A stretch of DNA of 64,000 nucleotides from JAIMBK01 sp040755975 (GCA_040755975.1 JBFLZY010000008.1:1-64000); one strand, 5' to 3'; positions 51,588 to 60,790 are shown, counted from the stretch's first letter. Translations and numbers: made by a program. The notes: generated from the letters alone by a model not told the origin.

Positions 51588-51589
51588 CA

Positions 51590-54500
51590 ATGTCTTTTGT
51601 TCATCTGCACGTGCACTCTCAATACAGCTTTTTAGACGGCCTGGCCCGGCCGGCCGCTCTCCTGGCCAGGGCGAAGGAGCTGGGGATGCCGGCGGTGGCG
51701 CTTACGGATCACATGGGGCTGTACGGGGCGGTGGAATTTTTTCGCTGCGGGCGGGAGCTGGGGGTAAAGCCGATTCTCGGCTGCGAGCTGTCCTTTTGCC
51801 GGGAGCAAGACCGTCAATCCGGCCGGGAACATCACCTGGTGGTGCTGGTTCGGGACGCTTTAGGATACGAAAATTTGTGCCGGATGCTGAGCGCCGCCCA
51901 CCTGGAAAGTGCCTCCTCTCTCCCGCGGGTGGGCTGGCCCGCCCTGGCCGGACACGCCCGCGGGCTGATTGCCTTGAGCGGCTGCCGGCGGGGGGAGATC
52001 CCGGCCCTGCTTCTTTCCGGGGAGTACCGGCGGGCAAAAGAAACGGCCCGGCAGTACCGGGATCTTTTCGGCCCGGACGGTTTTTACCTGGAGCTGCAGG
52101 ACCACGGCCTGCCGGAAGAAAAAAGGGTCAACCGGCTACTGGTTGAGCTGGCCGAATCCCTTTCCATTCCCCTTGTGGCGACCAATAACGTTCATTACCT
52201 GGAGCCGGCGGACGGTGAGGTGCACAGGCTGACCACGGCGGTTCGCAATTATCGCTCTCCGGAGCAGCTTTTCCCCGGACTGCCGAACAGCGAATTTTAC
52301 CTCAAAACCCCGGCGCAGATGGCCGGCCTTTTTTCCCGCCTTCCCCGGGCGCTGGAAAACACGCTGAAAATAGCCGGGGAATGTAATCTGGAATTGCCGC
52401 AAACGGCTTTTCCGGCCTATCCGGTGCCCGCCGGCCGGACCCCGGATTCTTTTTTGCGCACTTTGTGCCTGCGGTCCCTGGACAAATGTTATCCCCGCCG
52501 GGGCCCGGAAATTCCGGCCCGCCTGGAACAGGAACTGGCCGTCATTGCGGCCAGGGGATTCGCTTCTTATTTCCTTTTTGTCTGGGATCTGGTTTCCTTT
52601 GCCCGCCGCCGGGAGATCTCCGTAGGTCCGGGGAGGGGTTCGGCGGCCGGAAGCCTGGTGGCTTATCTTTTGGGGATTACCGGGGTCGACCCGATCAAGC
52701 ATAACCTCTATTTCGAGCGATTTCTAAATCCTTCCCGCCCTGACCCGCCGGACATCGACCTGGACGTCTGCCAGCGGCGGCGGGGGGAGCTTATCGAATA
52801 CCTGAGCCGGCGCTACGGCCCGGACAAGGTTGCCCAGATTGCCGCCTTCAGCACCCTGGGTTTGCGGGGGGCGGTGCGGGAGGCGGGCCGGGCGCTCAAC
52901 TTCCCCCGGGCCTTGCTTGACGGCCTGGCCCGGCACCTGCCGGCGTTTTCCGGGCCGGGCGGCCTGGACCAGGCGCTGGAGAAGCTTCCGGAAATATCCC
53001 ACCTGGCCGGAAGAGAACCGGTCAAGACCCTTTTTGCCGGAGCCCGGCTGATCGAAGGGCTCATTCACCATCCTTCCGTCCACGCCGCCGGGGTAGTGGT
53101 GTCCGGCCGGGAGCTTGCTTCCCTGATCCCCCTTAAGCGGGGCGGGGGAGGAGAGGTGGTCACCCAGTACGATCAGGAGTCCCTGGCCTTCCTGGGCCTG
53201 CCGAAGATCGACCTTCTCGGCCTGCGCAATTTAACCATTATTGACGATACCCTGAGCCTCGTGCAGGCCGGCGAAGGGCGAAGAATTTCCCTCGCCAGTA
53301 TTCCCCTGGATGATCCGGCCGCCTACCGGCTGCTTTCGGAAGGGAACACCCTGGGCTGCTTTCAGCTGGAAAGCGCCGGTATGCGCCGGTTGTTGAAGAG
53401 ACTGCAGCCAAAATGTTTTGACGATTTGGTCGCCGTTTTATCCCTTTACCGCCCCGGCCCCTGGGAGGGCGGGATGGTGGAAACGTTTTTGCGCCGGCGA
53501 AGGGGCGAAGAAGAGGTTCACTACCCCCATCCCGATCTTGCGGAGATCCTGGAAGAAACCAGAGGCATTGTGTTATACCAGGAGCAGATCATGAAAATTG
53601 CCCACCGGGTGGCCGGCTTTTCCCTGGGGGAAGCCGATCTTTTGCGCCGGGCCCTCGGCTCCCGCAACCGGGAACTGGTGGCGGAGTACAGGCGGAAATT
53701 CTATCGGGGCGCTGTTCAAAGGGGGTACACGGCGGAGGAAACAGAAAAGATTTTTGACCTCCTGGCAGGTTTTTCCGGTTACAGTTTCAACAAGGCCCAC
53801 AGCGTTTCCTACGCCCATCTTTCCTACTATACCGCCTACCTGAAGGCCCATTACACCCCCTATTACCTGGCCGCCCTGCTCAGCACCGGCACCGGCTACT
53901 ACGGGCCGGGGGTCTACATCCAGGACGGGCTGCGCCTGGGCATCCAGTTCCGCCTGCCGGAGATCAACCGCAGCGCCCATTGCTTTACCGTCGAAGGCCG
54001 GGCGGTGCGGGCCGGCCTGGGGATCGTGAAAGGGGTGGGGCCGGCGGCGCTCACGGCCATCCTGGAATCCCGGCTGAAGGAGGGTCCCTTCCGGTCGCTC
54101 TACGATTTTTGTCTGCGGGTGAAGGTGAATAAAAAAGCGGTGCGCAACCTGATCCTGGGGGGAGCCTTCGATTCCTTCGGCCTCACCCGCCCCACCATGC
54201 TGGCTGCCCTGGATAAAATCATGGCGGCGGCCAGGCGTTCCCGCCGCCACCGGGAAGCCGGGCAGCTGAGCCTGCTGGGAGAACCGGCCGCCGGGGAAAC
54301 GGGACCGGCCGGGGGAACGGAGGTTTCCAGGGAAACGGGATCGGCCGGGGAAACGGGTTTCTGGCCGGCCGAAACGGGGTTTGAATACGGACCTGTGCTG
54401 CCCGAATACAGCAGCGAGGAGCAGTTGCGTTTGGAAAAAGAAATCTTTGGTTTTTACCTTACCGGAAATCCCCTGGCCCGGGAAAGAAAAAAGCTTTCCG

Positions 54501-54850
54501 GAAAGGGGGTTCTCCCGCTGATCAAACTTGCTTCTTTGCCGGCCGGTGCTTTTGTGGAAATCGCCGGCCAGCTGGTCAGCGCCCGCCGCCAGCCAAACAT
54601 AAAAGATGAATACCTGGTTATTCTATTGCTGGAGGACGAAACCGCCCAGGCTGAAGTTGTTGTTTCTCCGCAGGTTTACCGCCGGTTTTTCGGGGAAATC
54701 ACCCCCGGTCTTTTGTCCGTGGGCGGTTACTTAATCCGGCATAACGGCAATATCAAGGTTTTTGCCGAAAGAATCAGGGTTCTTTGGCGGGAACAGGGAT
54801 ATTTTGAACCAGCCCCTGGCACAAAAGAACAAGTCTTGATTAAACGATGA
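51590..54850 (+). CDS. dnaE: DNA polymerase III alpha subunit, DnaE type (SOS box upstream)
   Basis: A 1086-residue C-family polymerase. The N-terminal PHP domain has HLHVHSQYSFLDG and LTDHMGLYGAVEFF. The palm has GPGRGSAAGSLVAYLLGI and the catalytic aspartates in PDIDLDVC. The finger and HhH region includes NKKAVRNLILGGAFDSFG, and a C-terminal OB domain (FVEIAGQLVSARRQPN) follows. A low-complexity GETG-rich insert lies near residue 905. The length and SOS box suggest an inducible or accessory polymerase of the DnaE2 kind; replicative DnaE is the alternative. ATG 51590 rather than GTG 51581 fits the duplicated copy. Confidence 0.93.
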   Translation: MSFVHLHVHSQYSFLDGLARPAALLARAKELGMPAVALTDHMGLYGAVEFFRCGRELGVKPILGCELSFCREQDRQSGREHHLVVLVRDALGYENLCRMLSAAHLESASSLPRVGWPALAGHARGLIALSGCRRGEIPALLLSGEYRRAKETARQYRDLFGPDGFYLELQDHGLPEEKRVNRLLVELAESLSIPLVATNNVHYLEPADGEVHRLTTAVRNYRSPEQLFPGLPNSEFYLKTPAQMAGLFSRLPRALENTLKIAGECNLELPQTAFPAYPVPAGRTPDSFLRTLCLRSLDKCYPRRGPEIPARLEQELAVIAARGFASYFLFVWDLVSFARRREISVGPGRGSAAGSLVAYLLGITGVDPIKHNLYFERFLNPSRPDPPDIDLDVCQRRRGELIEYLSRRYGPDKVAQIAAFSTLGLRGAVREAGRALNFPRALLDGLARHLPAFSGPGGLDQALEKLPEISHLAGREPVKTLFAGARLIEGLIHHPSVHAAGVVVSGRELASLIPLKRGGGGEVVTQYDQESLAFLGLPKIDLLGLRNLTIIDDTLSLVQAGEGRRISLASIPLDDPAAYRLLSEGNTLGCFQLESAGMRRLLKRLQPKCFDDLVAVLSLYRPGPWEGGMVETFLRRRRGEEEVHYPHPDLAEILEETRGIVLYQEQIMKIAHRVAGFSLGEADLLRRALGSRNRELVAEYRRKFYRGAVQRGYTAEETEKIFDLLAGFSGYSFNKAHSVSYAHLSYYTAYLKAHYTPYYLAALLSTGTGYYGPGVYIQDGLRLGIQFRLPEINRSAHCFTVEGRAVRAGLGIVKGVGPAALTAILESRLKEGPFRSLYDFCLRVKVNKKAVRNLILGGAFDSFGLTRPTMLAALDKIMAAARRSRRHREAGQLSLLGEPAAGETGPAGGTEVSRETGSAGETGFWPAETGFEYGPVLPEYSSEEQLRLEKEIFGFYLTGNPLARERKKLSGKGVLPLIKLASLPAGAFVEIAGQLVSARRQPNIKDEYLVILLLEDETAQAEVVVSPQVYRRFFGEITPGLLSVGGYLIRHNGNIKVFAERIRVLWREQGYFEPAPGTKEQVLIKR

Positions 54851-54952
54851 AGTGCAAGCTCCTGAGCCGGGGGAAATCTGGATGAAAGGTATTTTTCGGG
54901 CGGTTTCGGCCGCCGCGACATCGAGGCAAGGCAAGGAGGGGCGCTCCCAAAA

Positions 54953-55741
54953 ATGATCCTGGTCGGCACCGGCGGGTACAGTTACGAGGACTGGAAAGGC
55001 GTCGTTTACCCGGAAGACACGGCGAAAAAAGATATGCTCTCTCTGTACGCCCGGGAGTTTTCTTTTACGGAAATAAACAGCAGCTACTACCGGATGCCCA
55101 ACAAATTCATGTTTTACCACATGCAGGCCAAGACGCCCCCGGGCTTTCAATTTGCCGTCAAGGCCTACCGCACCCTGACCCACGAACGGGAAAACAACGA
55201 AAAGGACTTCCGGGACTTTAAAGCGGCGCTGGCCCCGCTGGTGGAGGCCGGGAAGTTCGGCTGCGTGCTGGCCCAGTTTCCCACCAGCTTCCGGCGCAAC
55301 GACGAAAATATCGACTACCTGCAGGAGTTCCGGCGGCAAATGGAGAACATTCCCGTGGTGGTGGAGTTTCGCCACGAAGAATGGATCAACGAAAGCACTT
55401 TTGAGCTGCTGGAAGAAAACGACCTGGGCTACGTCTGCGTGGACGAACCCCGGTTCAAGACGCTGGTTCCGCCCACGGTGCGGGCGACGGCCGCGATCGG
55501 CTACGTGCGGTTCCACGGGCGCAACTATCAGAAGTGGTGGCGCCACGAGGAAACCCACGAACGCTACGATTACCTTTACTCGGAAGAAGAGTTGCAGGAG
55601 TGGGCGCCCCGCATCGTCAGGCTGGCGGAAAGAACCCGGAAAACATTCGTCAGCATGAACAACCACTACCGCGGGCAGGCGGTGATCAACGGGCGGATGA
55701 TTAAGGAGATCTTGCGGCGCCTGGGCCAACCGGTGCGGTGA
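54953..55741 (+). CDS. DUF72/YecE-family protein
   Basis: A 262-residue TIM-barrel-like protein of the DUF72 family: VGTGGYSYEDWKGVVYPED, INSSYYRMPN, FQFAVKAYRTLTHE, VVVEFRHEEWINE, YVRFHGRN and the end RKTFVSMNNHYRGQAVINGRMI. The family function is not established. It stands about 100 bp after dnaE and before uracil-DNA glycosylase. Its 3' end is duplicated at 60599-60790. Confidence 0.92.
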   Translation: MILVGTGGYSYEDWKGVVYPEDTAKKDMLSLYAREFSFTEINSSYYRMPNKFMFYHMQAKTPPGFQFAVKAYRTLTHERENNEKDFRDFKAALAPLVEAGKFGCVLAQFPTSFRRNDENIDYLQEFRRQMENIPVVVEFRHEEWINESTFELLEENDLGYVCVDEPRFKTLVPPTVRATAAIGYVRFHGRNYQKWWRHEETHERYDYLYSEEELQEWAPRIVRLAERTRKTFVSMNNHYRGQAVINGRMIKEILRRLGQPVR

Positions 55742-55908
55742 AGGTGTGAGGGGACCATCAATAATTTTTATGGGGTGGGGTTTATCCCTCCGTTCTCCAA
55801 TGCTTCTGAATAGAATTTCATTGAAGTAAAATATTGAAGGGAAAAAGCATAAATTCATTAAATCAGTACGGGTGCGTGTCCGATTACTGGAAAGGGAAGG
55901 TCTTTAGA

Positions 55909-56433
55909 ATGCTGGCCGCCAGCGATTGCCGGCGCTGCCCCCTGGCCCAAACCAGGCAGCACATCGTTTGGGGGGAAGGAAACCCCGAAGCGGCCCTTAT
56001 GCTGGTGGGAGAGGCTCCCGGGGCCAAAGAGGATGAATCCGGGCGCCCTTTTGTGGGCCCGGCGGGAAAAATACTGGACAAGGTTCTGGCCGGCGCCGGG
56101 GTGAAACGGGAGGATGTTTACATAACATCAGTGGTTAAGTGCCGGCCGCCGGAAAACAGGATGCCCCACAAGGAGGAAATCACCGCCTGCTCCCCCTACC
56201 TGGAGGAGCAGATCCGCCGGGTCCGCCCCCGTGTCATCGTCTGTCTGGGGTCTTTAGCCGCCCGCGCCCTTCTCGGTCCGGAGGTAAAAATCAGCAAGGT
56301 GCGAGGGCAGTGGTTTGAGCGAAACGGCATGAAAATACTGCCCACCTTCCACCCGGCGGCGGTTTTCCGGGGGCGGGAAAAGCTGGCTCTTTTGCAACAG
56401 GATATAGAAAAGGCGGCCCGGGAGATATCCTGA
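55909..56433 (+). CDS. Family-4 uracil-DNA glycosylase
   Basis: A roughly 174-residue [4Fe-4S] uracil-DNA glycosylase that removes uracil from DNA. Motif 1 is GEAPGAKEDESGRPFVGPAG and motif 2 HPAAVF. Cluster cysteines are in CRRCPL, KCRPPENR and TACSPYLEEQI. ATG 55909 follows GGGAAGG; the frame is open upstream to TTG 55834, so an N-terminal extension is possible. It joins dnaE in a probable DNA-repair neighbourhood. Confidence 0.92.
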   Translation: MLAASDCRRCPLAQTRQHIVWGEGNPEAALMLVGEAPGAKEDESGRPFVGPAGKILDKVLAGAGVKREDVYITSVVKCRPPENRMPHKEEITACSPYLEEQIRRVRPRVIVCLGSLAARALLGPEVKISKVRGQWFERNGMKILPTFHPAAVFRGREKLALLQQDIEKAAREIS

Positions 56434-56559
56434 CGCTGGGGTACGAAAAGATTACTTGCTTTTTGGGCCTGCCAGATCCCTGGCAAGAGCCGGTATTTTA
56501 CCTTTTGAGCATACTCGGAGAAATTCCGGGGATGCCGTTTTCCGGTCCGAAGCTCACGG

Positions 56560-57030
56560 TTATTTTTGAACGACAGGTTCTCCCAACAGGCGTTGATTGG
56601 CCGGGCGTCCTTTGATGAGGTCGGTCATGGTTAACCGGGCGGCGCACAGCAGTGCCTTGACCTCTTCTTGAAAAGCCTTTGGGTCCCCGGGGGTGTGGGT
56701 GCCCATGACCGGTCTGATGTCCGGGTAAGCTTCCCGGATCACTGCGGCGTACTTTTCCTTGAAGGGGCACACGGCGGTCAGGCAAAAAGAAAAGTGGATG
56801 GCGTCCACCCGGAATTCCGCCAGGGATCTTACCCGGCGCAGAATTTTTTCCGGGGCGTTTACCGTGGGGCAGCCGGCGCAGTTGATGATGCCGATCAGTT
56901 CCAGCTTCTCTTCGGGTGGGTATTGCTGAAACAGCCCCTTTCTTTTCCGCAAATCCCCCAGGCAGACCACGGACGCGCAATCCAGGTCCTGGGTGCAATT
57001 GGAGCAGGTGATGATCCCGATCCGGGCCAT
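56560..57030 (-). CDS. CGGC-domain protein
   Basis: A 156-residue protein of the CGGC-domain family, thought to bind metal through cysteines. It begins RIGIITCSNCTQDLDCASVVC, has IGIINCAGCP at the family motif (CAGC here) and AIHFSFCLTAVCPFKEKY. ATG 57030 has AAGGAATG upstream. Bases 56585-56956 are repeated exactly, by eye, at 62677-63048. It sits next to a MerR regulator. Confidence 0.85.
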   Translation of the reverse strand: MARIGIITCSNCTQDLDCASVVCLGDLRKRKGLFQQYPPEEKLELIGIINCAGCPTVNAPEKILRRVRSLAEFRVDAIHFSFCLTAVCPFKEKYAAVIREAYPDIRPVMGTHTPGDPKAFQEEVKALLCAARLTMTDLIKGRPANQRLLGEPVVQK

Positions 57031-57077
57031 GAGATCATTCCTTGGCGGTGATTCTCAAAGAATGTTTCGGCTGTAGT

Positions 57078-57551
57078 TCAGTGGCACACAGGTGCGGAAA
57101 AAACGGGTTCGGGTGATATATACAGTGCATTGCGGCAGATCTGGTTCAGTTCCTCATTGGTCTGACAGCCCAGAAATTCCTTTAGCCGCTGATAATGAAA
57201 GCTTATTTCCTCCCTGAGGAGGGTCAATTCCGCAATTTCATGATCGATTTGTTGGATCCGGTCCTGGACGAGCCGAAGGAATTTTTCCCTTAACTGACCG
57301 GTGCAATCGCCATTATTACGAGCATAAAGATCCTTGAGTTCCAGGATATCATCGAGACTCATCCCCAGCTTTTTGCACCTTCTGATCGTCTGGAGCAACT
57401 TTAGAGATTCCCGATTGTAAAGACGGTAATTACCTTGCGTCCTGCCTACCGGATGGAGGAGGCCGCGCTCCTCGTAGTACCTGACAGTTCGGATGGTCAG
57501 GCCTGATTGCCGGGCCAATTCTCCGATCCGCATCAATCCATTTTCCTGCAT
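57078..57551 (-). CDS. MerR-family regulator
   Basis: A 157-residue MerR protein: winged helix RIGELARQSGLTIRTVRYYEERGLL, a long dimerisation helix from about 75 to 120, and a C-terminal tail with Cys residues (GDCTGQ, LGCQTN, QICRN, PVCH) suitable for metal or metalloid binding. ATG 57551 follows GAGGTG. It has its own sigma-A promoter. It probably controls the MerR-type dyad promoter of arsA 2.9 kb away. Confidence 0.92.
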   Translation of the reverse strand: MQENGLMRIGELARQSGLTIRTVRYYEERGLLHPVGRTQGNYRLYNRESLKLLQTIRRCKKLGMSLDDILELKDLYARNNGDCTGQLREKFLRLVQDRIQQIDHEIAELTLLREEISFHYQRLKEFLGCQTNEELNQICRNALYISPEPVFSAPVCH

Positions 57552-57595
57552 GATTGCATACACCTCTATTTTTTATTGATCTATCTTTTAATAAA

Positions 57596-57624
57596 ATTAT
57601 AATCCGGGAGAGAAGTATTAACAA
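57596..57624 (-). promoter_or_regulatory. Sigma-A promoter of merR
   Basis: The coding strand has TTGTTA (57624-57619), a 17-base spacer and TATAAT (57601-57596), in the 78-bp gap before the MerR gene. Confidence 0.75.
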
Positions 57625-57629
57625 GGAAT

Positions 57630-59495
57630 TCATTTATTTTCCCCCGAATTGGGTGTCTGTGAAATAATGCTAACTTCCGATTCCCGGTTCGGAATACCAT
57701 GAGCGGCGGGTAGCGCTAAAAGAACAAGTAATCCCATGAGCACAAAAACGTATTCCGGGCGACCTCCTTCCGCCCGCGAAAGTGGAAAGATTACACTTAA
57801 AACCACCGGACCCACAACGCCGCCCAGGACATTGCTAAGTTGCCGAAGACCGCTGATGATCCCTGCTGACCGGACATTGACCTCCAGGCCTATTGCTGCC
57901 AGGGGGATGCTGGCCATGGTACCTCCCACCCGACTGAAAACAAGAATTATCGAAAGTGCCACCAGGGATGTCGGGCCCCAGAACATAGCCAGTAGAGACC
58001 CGGCTGTGATCAACATTCCCCCCATGATCATTAAACGGTAGCCAACCTTGGGAATAAACTTTCCTACCAGCGGTGCTGCAAGCATCTGGGCCAGGGCACC
58101 GGGAGTGAGCAATGCCCCTGCTTGAGTGGGGGTAGCCAGGATAGAAGGATGGGTTTGAGCGTAAAATGATAGAAAGAAAAGGGTACTGTACATGATCAAG
58201 CCCTGGAGAAACGACATTCCCAAAATGACGCTCATTCCCTTGGCGGTGAGGAGCACAGGGTCAAGTAAGGGTGTGGCATAACGATTTTCAAACCGGATTA
58301 GCAGGATGATCAGGGACCCGGTTACGATCAATAATCCCAAAGGTAATGGAGAGGTAAACCCTGAGTGGCGGGTCAGGGTCAAAGCGAGCATGGACGATAG
58401 AATTACCCCCGAAAAAATCGCTATCCCTCCAACGTCCAGCGGGGACTTTCGCCTTTCAGTTACCACTTCTTGCATGAAAACCCCTGCTAGTAGAGCGATT
58501 AACATCCCCATGAGCGCGTTGTAAAGGAAGATAACCTGCCATGGAAAATGGTCTACCAGGAATCCTCCCAGGTTTGGTCCTAAAACCGCCGCCAGGGGGG
58601 TCACCATCCCTGCAAGACCTATTGTTTTGGTCCGTAGCCTGCCCTTATAGACCACACTGATCCACTTGAATCCTACCGGCGCAAAGATGCCGCCTCCGAA
58701 CCCCTGCAAGAAACGGGAGCCTATAAGTAGTCCCATATTGTGAGGGAGGACCAGTCCCACCAATCCCCCGAACAGCGAACCCAGTGAAAAGAAGGCCAGC
58801 CCGAGAAGGAAAGCTTTTTTTACGCCCCAGTTGTCGGCCAAATATCCTCCTATAGGCATGGCTATTGCGGCGGCCATGAGGGTTGCGGTCGTGAGCCACG
58901 GCAGCCAGCTCCCCGTCTGAGGGAAAGCCCTGCCAAGGGTAGGCAGCGCGGTGATGATCACGGTCATCTCCATAGTGCCAAAAAACATGGCCAGGATCAC
59001 TGTAAAGATACTCCAGGTGCTTCGATCCGTTTTCATTGGTTTATCTCCTTTCTTCAATAAGCTGCTGCGGATTGCTTCGATCAATTGATCTGCCGAAGGT
59101 ACCTTTCCAACGAATATGGCTTTGCCGTTAATCTCGATGACTGGTGTGATCGAGAAGAGAAAGAAACCGATCTCTCTGGACCTTTTCCGAATTCCGGAAC
59201 TGTAGAACGATCTAGTCTTTAAGGCACCAGGTTCGCGGCGTAGTGCCCCCCACTCCCTTGCACCCTCAAGGAAAGGAAGTTCGTATCCCCCGGCCAACAG
59301 GGCATTAATCATTTGCTCGTAATAAATTACTCTCTCCGCGCTGGTGGCGTTAGGAACGACTTCGATTTTGGCGAGGTCGCTCACCTCTTGTTTCACCTGG
59401 TGAAGAATTCCGGCCAGGGCGGCATTCTTTCCGGTAAAATCAGGAACGCAGCACTCTAACCTTGGAAAGACTCTCACCATAACAGGATCATTCAT
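57630..59495 (-). CDS. MFS efflux transporter with an N-terminal ArsD-like thioredoxin-fold domain
   Basis: A 621-residue fusion. Residues 1-150 look like a thioredoxin-fold/ArsD-like domain with a vicinal Cys15-Cys16 pair (RLECCVPDF) and a C-terminal ITPVIEINGKAIFVGKVPSADQLIEAI. Residues 154-621 are a 14-helix DHA2-type MFS transporter with GSWLPWLTTATLMAAAIAMPIGGYLAD. ATG 59495 overlaps the ArsA stop. A second strong ribosome site, AAAGGAGAT, sits 7 bases before an in-frame ATG at 59036 (codon 154), so the transporter may also be made alone. The context suggests export of a thiophilic metalloid or organo-metalloid. Confidence 0.85.
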   Translation of the reverse strand: MNDPVMVRVFPRLECCVPDFTGKNAALAGILHQVKQEVSDLAKIEVVPNATSAERVIYYEQMINALLAGGYELPFLEGAREWGALRREPGALKTRSFYSSGIRKRSREIGFFLFSITPVIEINGKAIFVGKVPSADQLIEAIRSSLLKKGDKPMKTDRSTWSIFTVILAMFFGTMEMTVIITALPTLGRAFPQTGSWLPWLTTATLMAAAIAMPIGGYLADNWGVKKAFLLGLAFFSLGSLFGGLVGLVLPHNMGLLIGSRFLQGFGGGIFAPVGFKWISVVYKGRLRTKTIGLAGMVTPLAAVLGPNLGGFLVDHFPWQVIFLYNALMGMLIALLAGVFMQEVVTERRKSPLDVGGIAIFSGVILSSMLALTLTRHSGFTSPLPLGLLIVTGSLIILLIRFENRYATPLLDPVLLTAKGMSVILGMSFLQGLIMYSTLFFLSFYAQTHPSILATPTQAGALLTPGALAQMLAAPLVGKFIPKVGYRLMIMGGMLITAGSLLAMFWGPTSLVALSIILVFSRVGGTMASIPLAAIGLEVNVRSAGIISGLRQLSNVLGGVVGPVVLSVIFPLSRAEGGRPEYVFVLMGLLVLLALPAAHGIPNRESEVSIISQTPNSGENK

Positions 59496-60432
59496 CTTCG
59501 TCACTCCCATATAAGTTGGAAGCAATTGTCCGCAAGGCGGGGATTCCCTTAACTTCGTTGGGCAAGAGTGGTACTACCGCGATCTGTTTGTGCGGGAAAG
59601 CCTCCTGGATGCGAGTGAGATACTTCTGCTGCATTTCTAGCCTTTTCCAGAAATAAGTTGTATTTGCGTGCAGGACCTCTTCCCGGGGGAGCACCTGGTT
59701 GATTACTATCCCGGGGACTGAAATTTGGTTGGTGCGGAGTTCCCCCATTGCCCTCTCGGCTTCGGCGATGGGTAGGCTTTCCGGGCATAAAACGTAAACA
59801 AAAAATGTTCGCTCGGGGTTAGTGATCAGTTCCATAGTCTCCCGTGTGCGACGTTCCTGGTTGGTAATCTGAGTTATTTTCTTTTCCTTGTTACCGGGGT
59901 TACCGGGGCGAAATTCGGCGAAAAGGTCGACTGTCCCGTATCGCTTCGCCATGATAAAGGGAAGGGTGATCTCGATTAGCGCCCTTCCTCCCGGCGCCGT
60001 ATCAAAAACCAAAGCATCGAAATCTCTAGCTCTTTCCGTATACAATTCCATCAACTTATAGAAACTGGCCATCTCCATCATGCAGGGGGTTATCTCCTTG
60101 CCCATCAGTTCTAGAAGTTCCGAGGGGCCGAATACCTCTTGAACGGCCCCGGTCAGCCGGTGCCAGTTCTCCCGAACCAGCTCTTGTGGTTCGGTCTCCA
60201 TTACGGTGAGAAGGGGCGTGCCGGGAATGGCGGTCATCCGGCAGCCGATGTTATTCTCGAAGATATCGCTTAAACTTCTTTGCAAGTCGGTCGAAACTAA
60301 CAGGGTTTTAAAGCCTTTGTCGGCCAGCCAAACAGCAGTGGCGGCAGATATGGTGCTCTTGCCCACTCCGCCTTTACCGGCGAAAAAGATGTACCTGGTA
60401 TCATTTCCGGGAGTCACTAATTCACGTAACAT
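59488..60432 (-). CDS. ArsA/Get3-family ATPase
   Basis: A 314-residue single-domain ATPase: deviant Walker A GKGGVGKSTISAATA near residue 20, switch LLVSTDLQRSL, and DTAPGGRALIEITLP, the counterpart of the ArsA DTAPTGH motif. ArsA ATPases energise arsenite extrusion by a membrane partner and receive As(III) from ArsD. Here the downstream, overlapping gene is an MFS transporter with an ArsD-like domain rather than ArsB or Acr3. It is the first gene after a MerR-type promoter. Confidence 0.9.
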   Translation of the reverse strand: MLRELVTPGNDTRYIFFAGKGGVGKSTISAATAVWLADKGFKTLLVSTDLQRSLSDIFENNIGCRMTAIPGTPLLTVMETEPQELVRENWHRLTGAVQEVFGPSELLELMGKEITPCMMEMASFYKLMELYTERARDFDALVFDTAPGGRALIEITLPFIMAKRYGTVDLFAEFRPGNPGNKEKKITQITNQERRTRETMELITNPERTFFVYVLCPESLPIAEAERAMGELRTNQISVPGIVINQVLPREEVLHANTTYFWKRLEMQQKYLTRIQEAFPHKQIAVVPLLPNEVKGIPALRTIASNLYGSDEDE

Positions 60433-60464
60433 AGTTTAATCCTCCTTTTAGCTATTGCGGTTCG

Positions 60465-60496
60465 ATTATAAACCCTCACCTATACGTGAGGGTCAA
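60465..60496 (-). promoter_or_regulatory. MerR-type promoter/operator of the arsA-transporter operon
   Basis: The coding strand has TTGACC and TATAAT separated by 20 bases, the overlong spacer typical of MerR-activated promoters. A perfect dyad ACCCTCAC-N6-GTGAGGGT (60472-60493) fills the spacer. The regulator at 57078 is the likely binder. Confidence 0.85.
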
Positions 60497-60598
60497 GAGT
60501 TTTTTTGGGTTACGGCCGAAAATAATTACTTCCGGGCGCGGCGGCGGCCCGGGCTGGTCTGGAGATACTGGCGGCCAGGTCATCCGGCCGGCTTTCGG

Positions 60599-60790
60599 TG
60601 CGCCAACCCGCATCGTGAAGCCGGCGGAAAGAACCCGGAAAACCTTTGTCAGTATGAACAACCACTACCGCAGGCAGGCGGTGATTAACGGGCGGATGAT
60701 CAGGGAAATCCTGCGGCGTCTGGGACAGCCGGTGCGGTGAAGGTGTGGGGGAACCATCGAATAATTTTGTGGGGCGGGGTTTATCCCGTA
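60599..60790 (+). pseudogene. 3' remnant of a DUF72-family gene
   Basis: It matches the last 140 bp of 54953-55741 (ERTRKTFVSMNNHYR, INGRMI, LRRLGQPVR, TGA at 60738) and continues about 50 bp into the shared downstream sequence. The 5' 650 bp are missing. It lies directly upstream of the arsA promoter. Confidence 0.9.
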
